This document shows, in pieces, positions 1 to 12,960 of a stretch of DNA of 64,000 nt. Every line of letters begins with the position of its first letter. Position 1 is the first letter of the stretch. This DNA comes from Chionis minor (Eukaryota > Chordata > Aves > Charadriiformes > Chionididae), in NCBI GenBank assembly GCA_013398295.1, contig VZSF01009110.1, positions 588,435 through 652,434 of the forward strand, written 5' to 3'. A program made the translations under genes and the position numbers. The notes beneath the pieces are model-generated. The model did no database searches. It had not been told where the DNA came from and was given only the letters and a program-made list of their open reading frames with translations.

Positions 1-3000
1 TTACTGATCAATCTTTTAAATTTCAGAAAGCCTCTACTAATAAAGAGTAGTCTTTCACTTTCTGAAATCTACTGTCTTTGAAATAAAAATAAATAAAGAC
101 TGTTTAACACCTCACAGCCTTCCCATTTTAAGGAACAGCACAGGCAAAGACATTAAAATACCCAGATTTTGGTACGTGATATTCAAGCATCTGTTAAAAA
201 CCATACTGGTGTGTGCAAAAAAGTACTTCAGGTTTTACCAAAGTCTTTGATAGGTTGGTAATAACCACCTATACTACTGTTGCTTAAACTGTAGATAAAC
301 TCTCACTGGCTTAAGAACAGAGTCTATGAGAGTTGCAGTAATTTTCTTGATCAGAATGTAATGGAATAACGTTTATCTTTTTAGTCATTTTTACAGAAAT
401 TGGTCTGGAATTCTGATTTTTTTTTCCTTACATCTGAGGTACATTTTGAACCTTCGCAAAGGTTTTTTCTCCATGATTTAATAGTTAACAGATGTACTTA
501 TATCTATCCTTGGCTGAGAAATAATTTCAATCTTGACAGTCAAAAATGAGCTCTATATGGTATTCTAACCACCTGCCCACAAGCAAGAAAAATCTGCTTT
601 TTTAGGATGTGGTACCAGTGCCAAAGCAAGCAACTTGGCTCAGCTAAATTGGATGAGGAATGATTGCCTTCAGTTTGATTTGACCTTGAGAAATCAGAAG
701 GTCTCAGCAATCTGCATACCTTTGGGTGTCATCAGGGAACAGACACTGTAGATAATTTCCTCTGTTTGCACAGGAGATAATAAACGAATGCAAACTCTTT
801 TGTAAAATTGGTAGTCTCCATCATACTTAAGAGCAACTTTTCCCAAACAACATAAATTGCTGTATATGGAAGTTTTCCACATACATCCATCTTCATCAAA
901 TTCACAGAATGAAAAAATAGTAAGACAGTCAATTTCAGGTGACTCCCAGATCCCAAGACATGCACCTTATTGTAATATATCATGTAAATTGTATTAGTAT
1001 CACCATAGGGAATCTTCCACATGACACTAAACACCTTCCAGCTCCTAAGAAATCTTTTTCCCTTCCAACACACACATACAGCCATCTGTGTCTTTTCACT
1101 TTAACCCTTCCCTTACATATACTATATTCCTGTGACCATAAGCTGTTATTTATGGGAAGCAACTAAATATTTTTTTACTGAAGGCCAGGTTACCAGTCTA
1201 TGCATGTTAGGGAATATTCTCCAGCTGTGTGCAGCTATTACCTTTTAGCTGTTTACCTCAGAGCTGAAATGCTTTTTGCTTAAAAGCTGCAGCTCAGTCA
1301 ATTGTTGAGAGGCCTGAATTTAAAACGTGGATCCAAGCTGAGAACTGGGAAAGAGCTGGAAAAGACCCCGTGCTTGGGATACTGATTCTGGAGCATTGCC
1401 AGATCTGATATATTGAGATGGGAACCCCCAAAAGAAGACATGCCACAATGACAGAAATGACAGAATCTGAAACAAGGGACTCCATTTTGGAGAGATTAGG
1501 AGCAGTCGTTAAGGAGGCTGAGATTTCTTTGCCTATACTTGGGCAAATTTTTGAGCAGGTTTCACCTTTTGTAATGAAATATTTTGAAGTTTCAGGAAAA
1601 ATAAAGACTAATTTACTGTTTTCCTCATTCAGAACAGAAATGTGATAAAAACACAACCTTTTGCAATAAATAAACCAAGTAGTTAAAGCAAACAAGATGC
1701 CAAGCTGAAAATGGCATCTCTTTTTTCCCGGCTAAAGCCTTCCTACCAAAGGGATGCACCGGTGCAGGTTCCAATGACTCAGCAGTGCTAAGAATATGTA
1801 GAAATCTGATACAGAAAGTACATGAGATGTTTGTAGCTGTTTTATTAATTAGATGATTTCTCACAAAGCATGTCATTCTAAACAAAATAATTATTTAGCC
1901 ATTACTTTCTTCACCAGCTTCTTCAAAATAGCAGTTAATCACTTTTAAAACATACAGTGTTCAGGAAAATTACTGGATTTCAACTTAAATTAAAAAGCAG
2001 TCTAATCAGATACTGATATTTACACTTTTTGACAATTACTTGCTGTGTGAAAGTTAGTTAAATTTTCAAACGCATGCATCATGTATTGTATCAGATAGCT
2101 TTTAAACTATATTTCTACCAGATGGCTGTACCACACTGACTGAGGTTTACAAACACAATTATACCACTATTTTGCAGGACAGTGCAATGCAGCCAATTAC
2201 AGCATAACGTTTTGAAACTAGAAGAAATGTAGTCATGCAAAATTTTGTATTGCTACTGCAGCTGTCCTTTATATGGGTTAATAGAACCTAAATCTCATTT
2301 TCACCAGGGCTTTCTTTATACTATATTGGCAGAGCAATGAGAACTGGGAATATTAATACTAAGGGCAGAGGATACCAATGCGATGACCCAGTTTGAAATC
2401 TGGATAAGTATAGCCCTCAGACTTTCAGGCAGTAATTCATGCAGTGATTATTGAATAATTCACTACTAATCGACATCTTAAGCATGCACTGTTACGTGAA
2501 TTTAAACTTTGCATTATTGTATGTCAAGATGTGCTTTATAAATAATATTTGCATTAGAAAATGTTTTGTATTTTTATTATGTATTACAATTAGTACATAT
2601 TGCTAGTCTCACAGAGATATGACTAGATGAAAAGAACTTCATCTGAGTAAACATATAAGCCAAAGTTAAGTGTTCCAAAATGCTGCCATCCAAAAAGCAC
2701 TCTGCTTTTATAAAAATGGGAATGAAGATAACTTTGATGCACACATGCCAGTGTCAGGGAGAAATTATTTTTAGTGCCTCATTACAAACAGGTACAGAAG
2801 ATACTCTTCAAAGTTTAGCATAATAAATCTATCTTGGCAAAAATCTCTGCCCACCAAAAGGGAAAGTTAGAAAAATAGGAAAAATATATTCTGTACATCC
2901 ACTTGTATATTAATAAATTTTGTTTTACATATGACCTGATGAACCGCTTATTCTCTGCAAGCTTTATTCTGACCTATGTATTTTTTTAACTACTTATTTT

Positions 3001-6000
3001 ATATATGCAGTTAAATAGATCTATGGAAATACACGACCCAAATGAAATCAGGTTTCTTAAGCCATATCACTTTAACTTCTAGCCCGTGACCCCATATATT
3101 CTTCCTCAGTGCATTCCTCTGCTACCTTTAAAATCTGTCTGATTATTACAAACACTGTTTTGGTCGTCTCACTTTTTTTTGAGGCACACAAAACTACCAC
3201 TCAGTTAAACCACAAGAAATAGATTAAACATGGTTGTCTGAATAACAACTAGCTATAGAAACAAAAACTGAATGAGAAAAACTTTTAAATACTTTATACA
3301 ATAGAGCAAATAATTTGTATAACAATATTTTAAAGTCAACACTATTTACAGTTAATCAAGTCCAGACAACACCCCATTATTCATACTTGCTTCATTTTTC
3401 AGTATATGGCAGAATTGTTATTACCATATTTGGATGGAAGTACTGCAAATAATACAGATGAATGTACAAGACTGCCTACCAAACCTTCTGTTTTATTAAA
3501 GAAATTCATCAGATTTTTCCCTCAAGTCTTTCTGTAACAGAGGTTTTGGGGTTTTTTGTAAAATAACTGGTCTTCTGTTACTCCTAAATATGTAAATGAA
3601 AATATACAATGTTAAAAGGTTTTCTACAAAATATCTTCCACTTACTCTAGTAGTCTAATGAAATAAATGTACTATTGTGCATATTTATGTAAAGTGATAA
3701 AATGATCGAAAGGGCAAGGAACAAGCCAGAATATCCCGTAGAGATATTAGCCTCACATCAGGCCTGAAGTTCGCTTGATAACACCCCATTTTATACCAGA
3801 TAGGGCACTGTAACAGAGAAGAGACTGGAAACAATTATGAGAGAAAAGATAAGAGATCATTGCTTAATAGAATCACAGAATTTATGGGATCACTGCTATG
3901 GGCAAAGGTATGCTTGAAAGATCAGTTTCCCAGCAAGGGAAGGTAATCATACCTCTGAATCCAGATATATTTGACCAAAACATACCAAAGACTTAGACTG
4001 CAAAAAAGAAGGAAGAATCATTGTCTCTAATTGTCTTAATATCACATAATTTCCTGCATAATTGCTCAAATTTTAGTTCATGGCTAATTTCAATGCAATT
4101 CATTTTTCTGTTCTGTTTATTTCTTCCTTTCTTTCCCAGATTTCCAAAATATCCTCAAAACACTCTTAAGCTTTTTAATGAGTAAGCACATATGGAACTG
4201 CTGTTGTTCTGTATGATCAATGTACTTGATATAATATAACCTTTATCTCAATGCCTTCTTCTTCATATATCTCTTTCTGGAGAAGCTTTTCATTATTTCC
4301 ACCATTCACTAAGAATTTTTCCCAAAGTTATAATTTCATTTAATCTTGGATGATAACTATATGAGTTTATAACATTTCTGGATTCTATTTTATTTTCCTT
4401 ACATATTCTACTCTGTGCTTTAAAGACATGCTGTATATCTAGGGCCTAGATTTTGCCCCTCTTGACACTTTTACCAATACGTATATGCCTGCATCACAAA
4501 GATCTGTTACCGAGGTGTTGGCAGTCTGGGAGTTGAGTTAAAAGAGCTACAGATACCAGAAGTTATTTTCTAAGTCTTGTGAACGGTAGAGCTGTAGCAG
4601 CAGTATCAACCAGCAACGCCAGGCGGTCTGGATTTTAGAAAAATAATTTCTCCTTGGGTAAAATTTCTTTGTATTAATTTGCAGTCACTTTTTAGGATTC
4701 TCATTTCCAGCCTCACATTGTCTTTTTATGTTTCTTTCAACTCATCCTACCTTCCTTCAGAAACTATGTACAAGACCACTGTAGGTCACCATGCACATAA
4801 CAGTTAGCAGCACAGGAATTTCCCTTTGTTTCTGAGTGTTTTGCTTGCATAGTCAGGAGGCATATGGCTGCCTCAAGCATTTAATATTGCTTGTCGTGCA
4901 AAGCAGAATACGTTTTGCCCCCACTGCTAAGAATGATCAACTAACAGTAGCTTCCCTCCCACAGATGACTTTATCCCTTTTTCCTGTAACATCTGTGTGT
5001 GGTTCGGTTTTTGTGCCTTCTACACTATTCCCTTCATATGGTGTGCCACTTTCTTCTCCCTGCATGTGTTTCATCTGTTCTAGCACTAACAGCATTGTCA
5101 TTTCATGATCTTCCACAGCAGCTCTCCTCAACCCTTTCAGGAAAGCATAACTTCCGTGAATTTTTAGTGAAACAAGGGATGATTTCTGCTAACCTGGATT
5201 TGAAATCACACAGATAAATTCAGAATCTGGTCTTTTTTCTTTTTTCTTTTTTTCCCAAATTGACTAAACCTATAGCAAAATACTTCTGAGGCGATACTGT
5301 GGAGTACCTGCACAAGGACCATATTCCTTTCAAGGTCCATATATAACTTGCATTACTGCCTCTAACTGTATTGAGCATAGTATTACTTAAAATTATTTTT
5401 AGAAAATTCTATATTTGATATCAATATATTTTTTTGCAATTTGTTCAACATTGGGTGCTATCTAAAGGTAACTGCACATACTATCTTTATGTAAATATAA
5501 ATATTCCTACACACTTTTACACAAATTACTAAATTACTGAAGTAGTTACTGAAACTACTTCATTCTTTTGCTCAGCACATCTTCTTAATCAGAACCTTAA
5601 CTATTTTAAGGATAAATTTAAACAAAAGCAAAACAGTAATTTTGTGTTGAAAAAAAGAGCAATATTGCATCTGTTTTGTTCACTTCATTTAAATGGCTAA
5701 CCAGCTTACTGATTCAGCAAAATGAAAACATACAATATCTCATTTTTCTCTTACTACAGTCTTTCACTTGTGAATCTGTCTGATTCCCACTGCCAACTCT
5801 GTGCCCTTTCAGTTAAGATTATGAAAATTATTCAGTTTGCTTCTTTTGATAAAGGTCCCATTAACCAAATGAGTGTATCATTTCATTACCTTCTCACATT
5901 TCTTTACTAAATTATATTGATAATTAACATGACAGGTTTTTGCTAATATCATTAACAGCTATTAACAATCTAATATTATATAATATATTAGATGGGAATA

Positions 6001-6849
6001 ATTTTTTAGATTCATTGTCATTAGCTTCATAATTTTACTAAGGTAAAAACTTACTAGTTATTCTAGGTCATCTAAGTAAAATTACCAAACCCTATCATTG
6101 CTGTCAAATTGGAAATTTTATACCTGTAAGAATGGGAGGATAAATAGAGACTAAAAAGGTGCTGCTATCAAAAAGATTAATTCTAGCACCACACATCCTC
6201 TTATTAATATTGAATCTACTGGGGAAATTACTGCATAAAATTTTACCTTTAGATGCCTTTGAAAGAACTGAAGACAATTGTTTTAAAGGGAACATTTAAG
6301 ATTTACAGTACTGTAAACATGACCAAGATTTCACCTCATACATACTTAATGGTTTGGACTTAATAACACACTGCAGCAACACTTTCCTTTTTCCCTCTTT
6401 CAGTAACAGACGTAGAAATTTTCCTCTCAGTAATGCATATGCCAACCTAAGAAAAGAGATGGTCCAACTTTTTTTCTAGATTAAAAATTGTGGAACTTAA
6501 AATTTGACTCAGCAGTTAATCTCCAGACTGCAGAATCTGCAACTATTAAAAAAAGCTCTGTACAGACCTCTTCTTGCTTGAACTTGCTTTTTCTCTTCAT
6601 CCAGCTCCTCTCCCTTAGCATTATTCTGCTATTTCTTCTGCCACAGCAACTGTCAAGGTAGAGGCTGTAGACTGACCTTTGGTTACCTGTCCTGTGTACT
6701 TCCTCAGCCTCAGGGTGGACGTTGCTGGCCATGCCAGCCTTCCAACAAATGTCTTCCTTGAGAGGAGGAGGAGGGAAGGAGAGAAAAAAAATTTAAGAAA
6801 TCTTTGTAACCCAGAGGGGAAAACTATGGCATCCACTGCCTTGAACAAC
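1..6849. other. Gene-free AT-rich intron
   Basis: I see no exon, RNA gene or clear transposable element here. Open frames are short (at most about 133 codons, at 1294-1695 on the minus strand) and resemble no protein I know. A stretch at 3866-3882 (atagaatcacagaattt) resembles the terminal repeat of a minus-strand CR1, but the flanking bases do not continue as CR1. A near-palindromic AT run (ctaatattatataatatatt) starts near 5970. Confidence 0.6.
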
Positions 6850-7261
6850 CCCATTGGCCTATTCCTCTTCTGAAGAATGGGCACTTGGCCTTGTTGAACC
6901 TCATACAATTGGCCTCAGCCCATTGATCCAGCCTGTCCAGATCCCTCTGTAGAGCCTTCCTACCCTCAACACTCCCACTCAACTTGGTGTCGTCTGCAAA
7001 CTTACCAAGGGTGCACTCCATCCCCTCATCCAGATCGTTGATAAAGATATTAAACAGAACTGGTCCCAACACTGAGACCTGGGGAATACCACTTGTGACC
7101 AGCCGCCAACTGGATTTAACTCTATTCACCACCACTCTTTGAGCCTAGCCAGTTTTTACCAGACAGTTTTTACCCAGCAAAGCAGATGGTTATCCAAGCC
7201 ATGAGGAGCTAGTTTCTCCAGGAGAATGCTGTGGGAAATGGTGTTGAAGGCTTTACTAAAG
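6850..7261 (-). mobile_element. CR1 LINE reverse-transcriptase fragment (3' part of interrupted copy)
   Basis: The minus strand encodes GFSKAFNTISHSILLEKLAPHG (7261 downward), then [58 protein letters not shown] and [17 protein letters not shown]. These are the palm motifs of CR1 reverse transcriptase, including an intact FADD active site, although frameshifts separate the blocks. Similarity fades soon after the FNKAKC motif (about 6880), so the 3' portion of ORF2 and the 3' UTR are missing. Orientation and degree of decay suggest that it belongs to the same old insertion as 7819-8512, split by the plus-strand CR1. Confidence 0.9.
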
Positions 7262-7818
7262 CCAGTCAGTCTCACCTCTGTGCCTTTCAAGATCATGGAG
7301 CAGATCTTCCTGGAAACTATGGACTGGACTTGTGCAAAGAATCTGATGCTGTCCCGCATGATATCCCGTTCTCTAAATTGGAGAGACATGGATTTGACCA
7401 ATGGACCACTCAGTGGATAAGGAACCGGCTGGATGGTCACACTCAAAGAGTTGCAGTCAACACGTCGATGTCCAAGTGGCGAGCAGTGACAAGTGGTGTT
7501 CCTCAGTGGTCTGTACTGGGACTGGTAATATTTAACATCTTTGTTGGCAACATGGATGTTGGGATTGAGTGCACCCTTAGCAAGTTTACTGATGACACCA
7601 GGCTGTGTGGACCAGTTGACACTCTTGGGGTAGTGAGGCACTGGAACAGGTTGCCCAGGGAAGTTGTGGATGCCCCATCCCTGGACGGATGGCTGGACAG
7701 GACTTTGAGCAACCTGGTCTAGTGGAAGATGTCCTTGCCCATGGCAGGGGGGTTGGAACTAGATGATCTTTAAGGTCCCTCCCAACCTAAACCATTCTAT
7801 AATTCTATGATTCTATAA
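7262..7818 (+). mobile_element. CR1 LINE 3' fragment with two internal deletions, inserted into an opposite-strand CR1
   Basis: The plus strand starts abruptly with VSLTSVPFKIMEQIFLET (7267-7320) and then skips the central reverse-transcriptase block. It resumes with KLERHGFDQWTTQWIRNRLDG and TSGVPQWSVLGLVIFNIFV, and the active-site region reads KFTDDTRL (FADD in intact copies). Just after CGPVDT (about 7620) it jumps to the C-terminal motif RHWNRLPREVVDAPSLDG, so most of the C-terminal third of ORF2 is missing. The stop at about 7720 is followed by the standard CR1 3' UTR (gatctttaaggtccctccca) and a tail of three ATTCTATRAT-like units at 7793-7818. The copy is non-functional. Confidence 0.92.
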
Positions 7819-8512
7819 AAGTGCCTTGGTGAGCAGTTCCGCCAAGCTCCCTCAGTACTCTTGGGTGGATCCCATCTGGCCCCATAGACTTGTGTGAGTC
7901 TAAGTAGTGTAGCAGCTTGCTAACCATTTCCTCTTGGATTATAGGGGGGGTTCATTCTGCTCCCCATGCCTGTTGTCCAGCTCAGGGGACTGGATACCTG
8001 GAGAACAATTGGTCTTACGATTAAAAACTGAGGAAAAGAAGCCATTAAGAACCTCAGCCTTTATCACTATGTTTCCCCCTGCATCCAATAAGGGGTGAAG
8101 ATTCTCCTTAGGCCTCCTTTTGTTGCTTATGTATTTATAGAAATATTTTTAGTTGTCTTTTACAGCAGTGGCCAGATTAAGTTCTAGCTAGGTTCAACTC
8201 CCTGCATAACCTCACAACCTCCTTGTGGTCCTCCCAAGTTGCTTGTCCCTTCTTCCAAAGGTCATAAACTCTCCTTTTTTTCCTGATTTCCAGACAAAGC
8301 TCTCTCTTCAGCCAGGCCGGTCTTCTTCCCCACCGACTTGTCTTTCTGCACATGGGGACAGCCAGGTCCTGCACCTTCAGGATTTCCTTCTTGAAGAATG
8401 TCCAGCCTTCCTGGACTCCTTTGCCTTTCCGGACTGCCTCCCAAGGGACTCTGTCAACCAGTGTTCAAAACAGGCCAAAGTTTGCCCTCCGGAAGTCCAC
8501 GGTGGGTAAGAT
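7819..8512 (-). mobile_element. CR1 LINE ORF2 fragment, pre-reverse-transcriptase region (5' part of interrupted copy)
   Basis: Read on the minus strand, this segment encodes recognisable CR1 ORF2 linker sequence between the endonuclease and reverse transcriptase. The order is RRPAWLKRELCLEIRKKRRVY and LWKKGQATWEDHKEVVRLCRE (8177-8374), then YKYISNKRRPKENLHPLLDA, KAEVLNGFFSSVFN, and a GPDGIHPRVLRELGG-like motif readable across frames near 7840-7890. Several frameshifts and stops are present, so it is dead. The endonuclease is absent, so the copy is 5'-truncated near 8512. It stops abruptly at 7819, where the tail of a plus-strand CR1 begins. It probably continues as the minus-strand segment at 6850-7261. 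Confidence 0.88.
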
Positions 8513-11500
8513 TGTTTGAATACCAAACACTAGACACAGGCAGAGGATGAAGAGAAATGTCAAGGCCAGCTGTTGAGGCCAGATCATTTTGCAGCCACGG
8601 AAGACTATGCAATCAAGGAGAAAAATACTTTCTTGCATAAGGTGTCATTCCAGATTTCTGATGTAGGTATCTATATTATAATATGATATTACTGCATCAA
8701 AACACAGACAAACCCTTGTGGGTGATCACAAATCAGGCCTTTTCTCCTCCCAGAAAGGGTGTGCAAACAACTGGACTAGAACTAGTCTCCCTTTATTGCC
8801 TGCTCTCTTTCAGAATCTCTTCCAATTAAATCTCAACCAGCTCTTTCAATTCTCAGTTCACCTCCTGGAGGTTGGCATGGGGACATGAAGTCACCACGAG
8901 CATGCTTATATCTTGGTGATTACGGCATTCTCCAGCAATAAGAGTGGGGTCAAACAAGGTGTTAGTTGTGCTCTTGACTGCATCTGATTTGGTGTCTAGG
9001 CAGTGTCTGTCCATGTGTAGGTGCCTGTAATAAAGTACCAAAGGCCTGATGGAGTACCAAACCTCTGTCTGAGACAGAAGTGGGACTGATGGCAACCTCT
9101 GCTTTTAGCTGAGATTCAGATGGTCTGGATTTCACTGAGCCCATGGAGCCTGAAACAGGGCACTGTGCTATACAAATGAAAGTACTATTGAAGCACCAGA
9201 CATATATATTAACATTCAGCACAATCTAACTCTTCCTTCAAAGACTGACAACATACTTGCTCGCTGATGTAAAAAGGCTTTTCAAAATATTTTTTTTTAA
9301 GGTAACCTCCTCTGCAAAGACTCTGGAACAACTTACTCAGGACTGCAAAAAAGTAAGATACATGACTCTGCAGAGTTTAATTAATAAATAGTGAGGAGAG
9401 ATTCTGCAGAGTTTCTCATGTCACAATAGCATTTGCAACTGCTAAAAGAAGTTTTAACACATCACAAAGAACAATATACCATCTGTTTTTTTGGAACTTT
9501 GTAAGAAGAACAGCATTGTGAATAGCTGTCTCAGTTAAAATCAGATTCTTGTAGACCTGTGACTGCTAAAAGAGTCTGGCAATATCTCTGCCTAGTTCCA
9601 ACTGTAAGAAATAATTCCCCACCCACACACCTCTCACACAGAAGCTAATTGTTATACCTTCTTTATTGCTTAGCACTAACTAAAGGCATTAAAATTTCGT
9701 AATCTGCTTTAGGCAGCATACACAAAATGTGGAACCTTAGTAAGTGCTTTCAAGACGTATTTTTTTTATTTATTTATGGAAAAGGAAGAATTCTTATTCT
9801 CTGTACAATGGAAGCCTGAAACTTTACATGCTTCCTTCTATTAATGCTTGTTAGGAAAAAATATGAAAAGGTGCCTTTTATTGCTTTTCCTTTAAAAGTG
9901 CATTTTCTTTTTTAAAGGACACTACTATCAAAACGATAATTGAGAAGCTTGCAAGTAAGCCATAAAATATATTGTCTGCATTATTAAATAAATGTATACT
10001 TTTATGATACAAGTTATGAGTTTTTAAACTCCCATATATTTCAATTGTGTTAAAAATCAGAATGATATTTTCTGCTGAGAAAAAATCTGAAATAACTGAT
10101 CTAAAATCATGGAAATATAGTTACACAGTCAGAATAGACTTTATCAATGTAATGTGACACTGGTCATAATTTAGGAAATATAACAGAAGCTGAGAACAAT
10201 ATGAAATTTCTCATAACATTCATCACGTTCATACATTTTGCAGAAGATACCTGCATTTGAACTAGTGATGCCCTTTCAGACTGAACTTTCAAATTACAGT
10301 TTTGTAAGACTCTTCAGTCTTTGAGGTTTCCCATCCCTTGTATAGATACAATGAAATTTAACCTAGGTTTATACATGAACCATATTTTAAAGGATATTTA
10401 CATTTATGGAAAGTTAAAGTGACCTATAATAAAATCTGCAATTGCCAACAAGTATATTTTAAAAGAAATATCCAGGTGTGAATTTTTTTGAGCATTATTA
10501 GTGTGTAACATTAATTACTACTACTGAAATGCCTTGAAACATGGTGAAAGTAGTGCAAATCAATATGCAAATGAAAACCAAAACATAATAAACCAGTTGT
10601 AATACAGACTTCTCTGAAGCAGCATTTGAATAAATCCAAAACAAACTTTCAACAGAAAAAATATGTCACTTTCAGGAGCCTTTGTCATGGAACACTTCTC
10701 AAAAATTGCATTTTAGTTTGTAAAATATTTCATTTACTTTTTTAATGACCAGCCCTATAAAATCATGTGATTGGAGAGAGGTTTTCTGTTTATTTTTATT
10801 GGGAAAAATCCAGTAAAACTTATAGATTACTTTATAAAATATGAAGACTGTTTAGCATCTTCTCCATCACAGCTCCATTAACTGATTTTTTTAAAAAAAA
10901 TAAAATCCTGAACAGCATGTTACAAGAAAATTTAAGTAACCAGGGATGGGTTACTGCCTGTCCATAATAAACATGAGCTGAAAATGAGTAATTGTTGCTG
11001 GACTAAATGTTATAAAGCAATGAACTTAGTTCTTACTCATCCTGTCTTCAGCTCACCTTGTTACCTGACATAGATTCTTGCCCCTGCTGATGCTTGACAG
11101 CACCTCAGGTTCTCACTGAAAATGCCTACAGAACACATTGCAGATTGACCTTGACTGCCTGGACATCTTACCTGCCCTTGGGTAGGGACCCTCCAGACCT
11201 CCCAAGAAGGATCCCAGAACCACGTGTCAGTAAGCCAAAGACAGATAATAAAACCTATCTGGGTCCTAGTATGCCCACCTTGCTCACAGTGCATGTATTT
11301 GATTTTCTTTCCCTATTGTCCCCAAAACCTCACTGCAGTGTCACATCCCAGGTAGTTTTGGTCTAGAATAAAAAACTATGACCCTTGACAAAATGAAGCA
11401 TTGAAGGATTCATGTATTCAAGCATTATCCAAGTTGGATTCAAAATGTGTCTATTCAAGACATTTTGTTCAAAAGTTCAAGCAAGTCAGGGTGGATAAAA

Positions 11501-12604
11501 TAGAAGTTTTGCTTGAAATGAAAGTCTGTTAATTTATTTGTGTCTAATACACAGTGCTCCAAAGAGACCCCTGAAATAATTTCAAGTAGTAGACATAAAT
11601 TAATGAATAAAAAGACTGAAATAATACCAGCAACTTTCATTTTCAAATATTAAAAATAGGTATCTCTAAGCGCTTTTTTATAACTAGTCACAGGTGCCCA
11701 ATTCCGTGATTTCTCTAAAATTCTAATTAAACTCATTAAATAAATTATGTTGGTGCCTTCATGCCTGACAGTTAGTACAAGCAAAGAATGTAGAGATCAT
11801 AGCACACAACAGCTGGTTTTAATCTCTAGCCAACTGTCTAAACATTAATGCAAGATTCAGGTTCTTCCTCTTATTTTTAATCTTACCTGAAACAGAAAAA
11901 TGAGAGGAAAAAACCCTCTCTTTTTCATCTTTTAAGATACTACAACTTAAACAGATGTATGTGCACAAACATCTGAACATATACATGTTTATTCAGAGGG
12001 CTAGCAGAGCCATCTTGAGCAATCTATGTGCTGGATAATTTTTCTAATATTTCCTTCTACTGAAGAATATTCTTGTCTTGCACTACAATCCTGTAAAGCA
12101 CCCAGCAAGTGAGTAATCAGCCAGTGCAACTGGTGATTTCTGTCCCTTACTACAACCGTATATTTATGTTGAGGGACAAAAAAGTGATAAGCATGAACGA
12201 AACAAATATTCAAGTACTTTTATTCTTAAAAGGAGACATTTTCTAGGAGGTTTCTACTAAGAATTATTATTACTGAAATAAACAATTATAATTTGAAGTA
12301 AGCATCACGCAAACTCTTTACCTGATATTATACTCATACCTACACATAGATACTAATATTCCTTGGTATTTAAGTTTAAGAATACAATATATCCAAAAAG
12401 CATACTCATCATTAATCTTTTATGAAGAGTATAAGAAATGCCTTATTTCTGGGTCTGAGCAGCAGTCCTCGTAGCCCTAGTCTGTCTCCAAACAATCGCA
12501 AAACAGACAGTGCCCAGGCAAAGCATGTTAGCCTGGCTACTCTTTGTGAGCAGCAAGATTTACTGTATCAGAGATGTCTGATTGTACATGTTGTCTACTT
12601 CTTT
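8513..12604. other. Gene-free intron
   Basis: This is unique AT-rich sequence with no recognisable exon, RNA gene or transposon. Short frames around 8853-9222 and 11061-11366 overlap on opposite strands and look like chance. T- and A-rich runs occur near 9285 and 9765, but there is no tandem array. Confidence 0.55.
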
Positions 12605-12960
12605 TAGTATCTATTTATTGATCTGTTATCCACGAATTTGTCTAACCTGTTTTTGAACCTGCTAATACTGTCTGCCTCCACAGTCTCCTGGGGCAACGAA
12701 TTCCAGAAGTTCCCTATCTGCTGTGTAAAGAAGTACTTTCTTCTGTCTGTTGCAGACCAGTCTCTCACCAGTCTCGTCAAGTGCCCCCAGCTTCTGTATT
12801 GTGGGATTTGATGAACAATTCAGCTCATGCACTGCCTTCACAATTTTTTAAACCTTAGGTATTTCTCCCCTTAGCCTCTGCAAAGTGAAGATTTCTCATG
12901 TTTTCAGTCGCCAGTCTCAGGCAACTGCTCCATCAACATTGTTTTTGTTGTTTTTCTCTT
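12605..12960 (-). mobile_element. Ancient CR1/L3-type LINE, ORF2 C-terminus
   Basis: On the minus strand this encodes KYFFTQQIGNFWNSLPQETV followed by EADSISRFKNRLDKFVDNRS, the conserved C-terminal end of CR1/L3-group ORF2 (the NxWNSLP...FKxRLD motif). The plus-strand text (gtctgcctccacagtctcct, gcaacgaattccagaag, tgtgtaaagaagtact) matches a repeat I know to be shared by birds, crocodilians and turtles. Similarity can be followed to about 12960 (ccccttagcctctgcaaagt) and perhaps further. It is strongly diverged and no longer coding. Confidence 0.83.

Noticed and set aside
1418..1645. 75-codon plus-strand frame with a hydrophilic, gene-like start
   Set aside because: No known motif, no splice signals or promoter that I can defend, and an overlapping 133-codon frame on the other strand. 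Probably chance.
3866..3882. atagaatcacagaattt as a CR1 3' terminus
   Set aside because: It matches only the terminal repeat; the adjacent bases do not continue into CR1 3' UTR sequence.
7231..7722. 163-codon plus-strand frame as a gene
   Set aside because: It is a chance join of opposite-strand CR1 sequence and the deleted plus-strand CR1; the motifs in it are CR1 reverse-transcriptase and C-terminal blocks.
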